Assembly: GCA_002105175.1 (NCBI GenBank)
Contig: MCGE01000004.1
Span: 620,001 to 684,000 of the forward strand
Direction of reading: 5' to 3'
DNA from: Absidia repens
Lineage: Eukaryota; Mucoromycota; Mucoromycetes; Mucorales; Cunninghamellaceae
DNA length: 64,000 nt
The notes beneath the pieces are model-generated. The model saw only the letters and a program-made list of their open reading frames with translations, ran no database searches and was not told the DNA's origin. The number at the start of each line of letters is the position of its first letter. Position 1 is the first letter of the stretch. Shown piece after piece: positions 62,005-64,000 of this stretch. A program made the translations under genes and the position numbers.

Positions 62005-63069
62005 TCATGAGCCAATTTCACGGTATGCATATTCTGGAGGACCAACAATTGCTACCAAAGAAAGAACCACAGCCAAGAAAGTGCTGAGACACCAACTGAT
62101 GATACAGAGAATAAAGGAGACATTGTACCGAGTTCCAATATAAAAGTTAGCACTAGAATTATACAAGTACGCAATGATACCCATGGAAGCGACTTGTGGA
62201 AGAGCTGCGTAGAAATAAATGCGTAAAAGCAAAACAATATCAGTAAATAGCCCATTCATAACTGCGCTATGATATAAAGATGTTTTCTTTTTTTTTATTT
62301 GCTTACCGTAGAGTATAAATAACCTATAAAAGTACAATGGTATAGCAAGTATACGATCAGAAATCATTTCTTAGTGTGAAATAAAACAGTACTTACCCGG
62401 CTAATGTGACCCAAGCCTTGGCTCTCTTGTGTCGTCCACTACACATAGTCCCAATTAAAGCCAGCAGGACAATGGCGCCGAGAATTGCAGAGATAACCAT
62501 GCCAGCTGCGGCTCCTCGCCTATGTAAAAAATAAAAAAATAAAAAAAGAAAGGATAATATTAGTCAGTAGCTTTCATGCCAACGACTGCATGGACATACC
62601 ATAGTTCACAAAAACCATCTGTATGAGTTCAATGACAAGATAAGATTAGTCTCCATGTTTTCGATCCTAGAAAGGTATATATGTTTTTTTACCTTCTCCA
62701 CAATCGCCTTTGTCGCTTAAAGGAAAGGGTCTACATTTAGCAAAACTAAAAGAAAAAATAAAAGGTGAGTGACCAACAATATTTCCAAGTCACCAATACG
62801 ACAATGTCTCATTGTACATACCTTCGACACATTTTAAAGAGACCATAGTTTGTTTCCGTATAAAAGGGTACTGGAGTAATAAAAGTCAGCCTGTGTATGT
62901 CGTTCCACGGCATAAAAAGAGAATCAGTATGGTTTCGTAATTTTTTATACAGCCTGTGAAAATAATAGCGAGTTTACCATTTCGGGAGTACCAGCGCAAG
63001 TATTGTTAGTATATAACTACAGGTGAATACGAAAAACGTAACAACGTATGTCAACAGAGAGACTGCCAT
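62005..63069 (-). CDS. Four-helix claudin/Sur7-like membrane protein
   Basis: 211 residues in seven exons: 62978-63069, 62822-62953, 62693-62745, 62600-62618, 62397-62519, 62307-62323, 62005-62204. Two exons are microexons of 19 and 17 nt; phase closes across all. Topology: helix 1 (TYVVTFFVFTCSYILTILAL), a large loop with YTETNYGLFKMC and three further cysteines (CRPFP, GDCGEDGFCELW), helix 2 (AAAGMVISAILGAIVLLALI), a basic inner loop (SGRHKRAKAW), helix 3 (VTLAGLFILYALPQVASMGI) and helix 4 (VSFILCIISWCLSTFLAVVL). The NYGLF..C..C loop recalls the claudin/PMP22/Sur7 superfamily. In yeasts Sur7-family proteins populate the MCC/eisosome. The next gene, divergent 215 bp away, is a Pil1-like eisosome protein, which supports that role. 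Family assignment is by topology, not close similarity. Confidence 0.75.
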
Positions 63070-63284
63070 AGTTGATATAAAATAAGGGTTGCGTGTGAGA
63101 AAGAGGAGGAACAATGGGAGGTTTTTTTTATATTTTCGTTCGCAGCGTTAAAAAAGGCAATTCCTATTCTGGCCATAAAATGATGTCATATGCCTCGCGG
63201 CTGAGCTATATAAAATAAAGTGTGCCTCTCTTTCTTTTCTCTCTTCTTTTTTCCCAATTTTTATTTGTTACCCTTTTTTTCTAC
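63070..63284. promoter_or_regulatory. 215-bp divergent promoter, Sur7-like / Pil1-like
   Basis: Start codons diverge over 215 bp. A TATATAAAA box lies at 63207-63215, about 70 bp upstream of the Pil1-like ATG, followed by a CTTTCTTTTCTCTCTTC pyrimidine tract. Co-regulation of the pair is a reasonable inference. Confidence 0.45.
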
Positions 63285-64000
63285 ATGTTTTCCTTCAATC
63301 CATTTCACTCTTTTACAAATAAAGTTACTCAGCATGACCCCGCTCTCCAACAACTATTGGAAGATGAAAAGAAACTGAAAGGTCACTGGTTGCTTCTTGC
63401 GGATGAACAACGGATCGCTGCAAATGACTTGATACTTTATGGCCGTCCTTTGGGTGATGATCTAACCGTAAGCTGAGAAAAAAAAAAGCTTTGACAGAGA
63501 GAAGCAGGTATTCATCTATTTTTTAATATTTATTTAGGATGTCACTCAGAAAATGGGTAGTCTTATGATAAAGTGGTCTGAAATGTTGACTAATTTTGCG
63601 GGTACGTAATACAGTGAAGTGATAAAATAAATGAAGGGAAGGGGGAAGTGACTCTTAGGATATCATACTAACAGAGCCAGCATTTTTTTTTAAAAATGAC
63701 ATGTAGGCAGTTGTGATCAATATCAACTGACATTGAAATCAATCTCGGAACGGGAAAGCACACTCTACTCCAGTCGGGAAAAAAAGCACCGCTTGGAAGA
63801 AAGCATTACGCGTTTGGAACAAGATCATCCTGGTGCAGTTGACAAATTAGCGGAACTGAAGCAACAACTGACCTCCTTGGAACAAGCCACCGAAGTCGAT
63901 GAACGCGAAATGGACAATTTCAAACGAATGGCTGTACGTGAAGCGTTTTATCTTTTACTTAATGGTATGCATGAAATGGCGAGCAAGACCGATGTCATGT
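63285..64000 (+). CDS. PIL1: Pil1/Lsp1-like eisosome core protein, 3' truncated by window end
   Basis: Partial gene: exons 63285-63467, 63538-63601 and 63707 onward, reading open to the window edge. Pil1/Lsp1 are BAR-domain proteins that coat furrow-like plasma-membrane invaginations (eisosomes). Here the N-terminus (MFSFNPFHSFTNKVTQHDP) leads into a helical BAR region. Conserved words: LKGHWLLLADEQRIAANDLI, DQYQLTLKSISERE, HRLEESITRLEQDHPGAVDK, and NFKRMAVREAFYLLLNG at the end of the window, matching the Pil1 segment near its membrane-binding helix. The N-terminus is short compared with yeast Pil1. Function of the whole protein cannot be judged without the missing 3' half. Confidence 0.88.

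Noticed and set aside
1..64000. Telomerase RNA template or telomere repeats near TERT
   Set aside because: CCCTAA-type words occur only singly; no template-like CTAACCCTAA stretch or repeat array was seen.

Overview
The window is nuclear DNA from a filamentous fungus. It is AT-rich, the genes are split by many short GT-AG introns (mostly 50-100 nt), and there are long T/A homopolymers between genes and in introns. Gene content and style (a myosin-motor chitin synthase with an internal cytochrome b5 segment and a DEK-type C-terminus, an Skn7-like HSF, a Pil1-type eisosome gene) suggest an early-diverging mould, probably Mucoromycota/Mucorales. That placement is inference. I see no rRNA, tRNA, CRISPR array or autonomous transposon coding region.

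Layout. 2.4-8.1 kb: a Zn(II)2Cys6 transcription factor (-) and a type I metacaspase (+), divergent. 11.0-14.9 kb: a RING-finger protein (-) and an HSF/response-regulator (Skn7-like) gene (+), divergent across 221 bp. 17.3-23.2 kb: a 1862-residue chitin synthase with a myosin-like head (-). 24.5-28.5 kb: Iwr1, the RNA polymerase II import factor (-), and a Kelch propeller protein (+), divergent across 189 bp. 28.8-31.4 kb: an epsin (+). 33.4-37.3 kb: telomerase reverse transcriptase in 22 exons (+). 40.7-42.9 kb: a POT/PTR2 peptide transporter (+). 45.2 kb: a small coiled-coil protein (-). 48.4-54.5 kb: uS4 (Rps9), Trm1, a Snx3-type sorting nexin and a GATA factor (all +). 54.8-59.7 kb: a 1545-residue GDS1-domain protein with two APSES/KilA-N-like segments (+). 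62.0-64.0 kb: a four-helix claudin/Sur7-like protein (-), divergent from a Pil1/Lsp1-like eisosome gene that runs off the end (+).

Most exon structures below were built by hand from splice signals and checked for reading phase across every junction. They are models, not transcript data. The Kelch, epsin, TERT, Trm1, Iwr1, chitin synthase and claudin-like models close perfectly in frame.

The intergenic gaps hold a dispersed non-coding repeat family, with seven copies in 64 kb (five +, two -), sharing a conserved core and internal subrepeats with poly(A)-signal-like sequence. Other points of interest are the Sur7-like/Pil1-like divergent pair, candidate introns of 22 and 29 nt, several microexons, the GDS1/APSES fusion, a TERT with no visible TEN domain, and degenerate receiver and motor domains in the Skn7-like and chitin synthase proteins.
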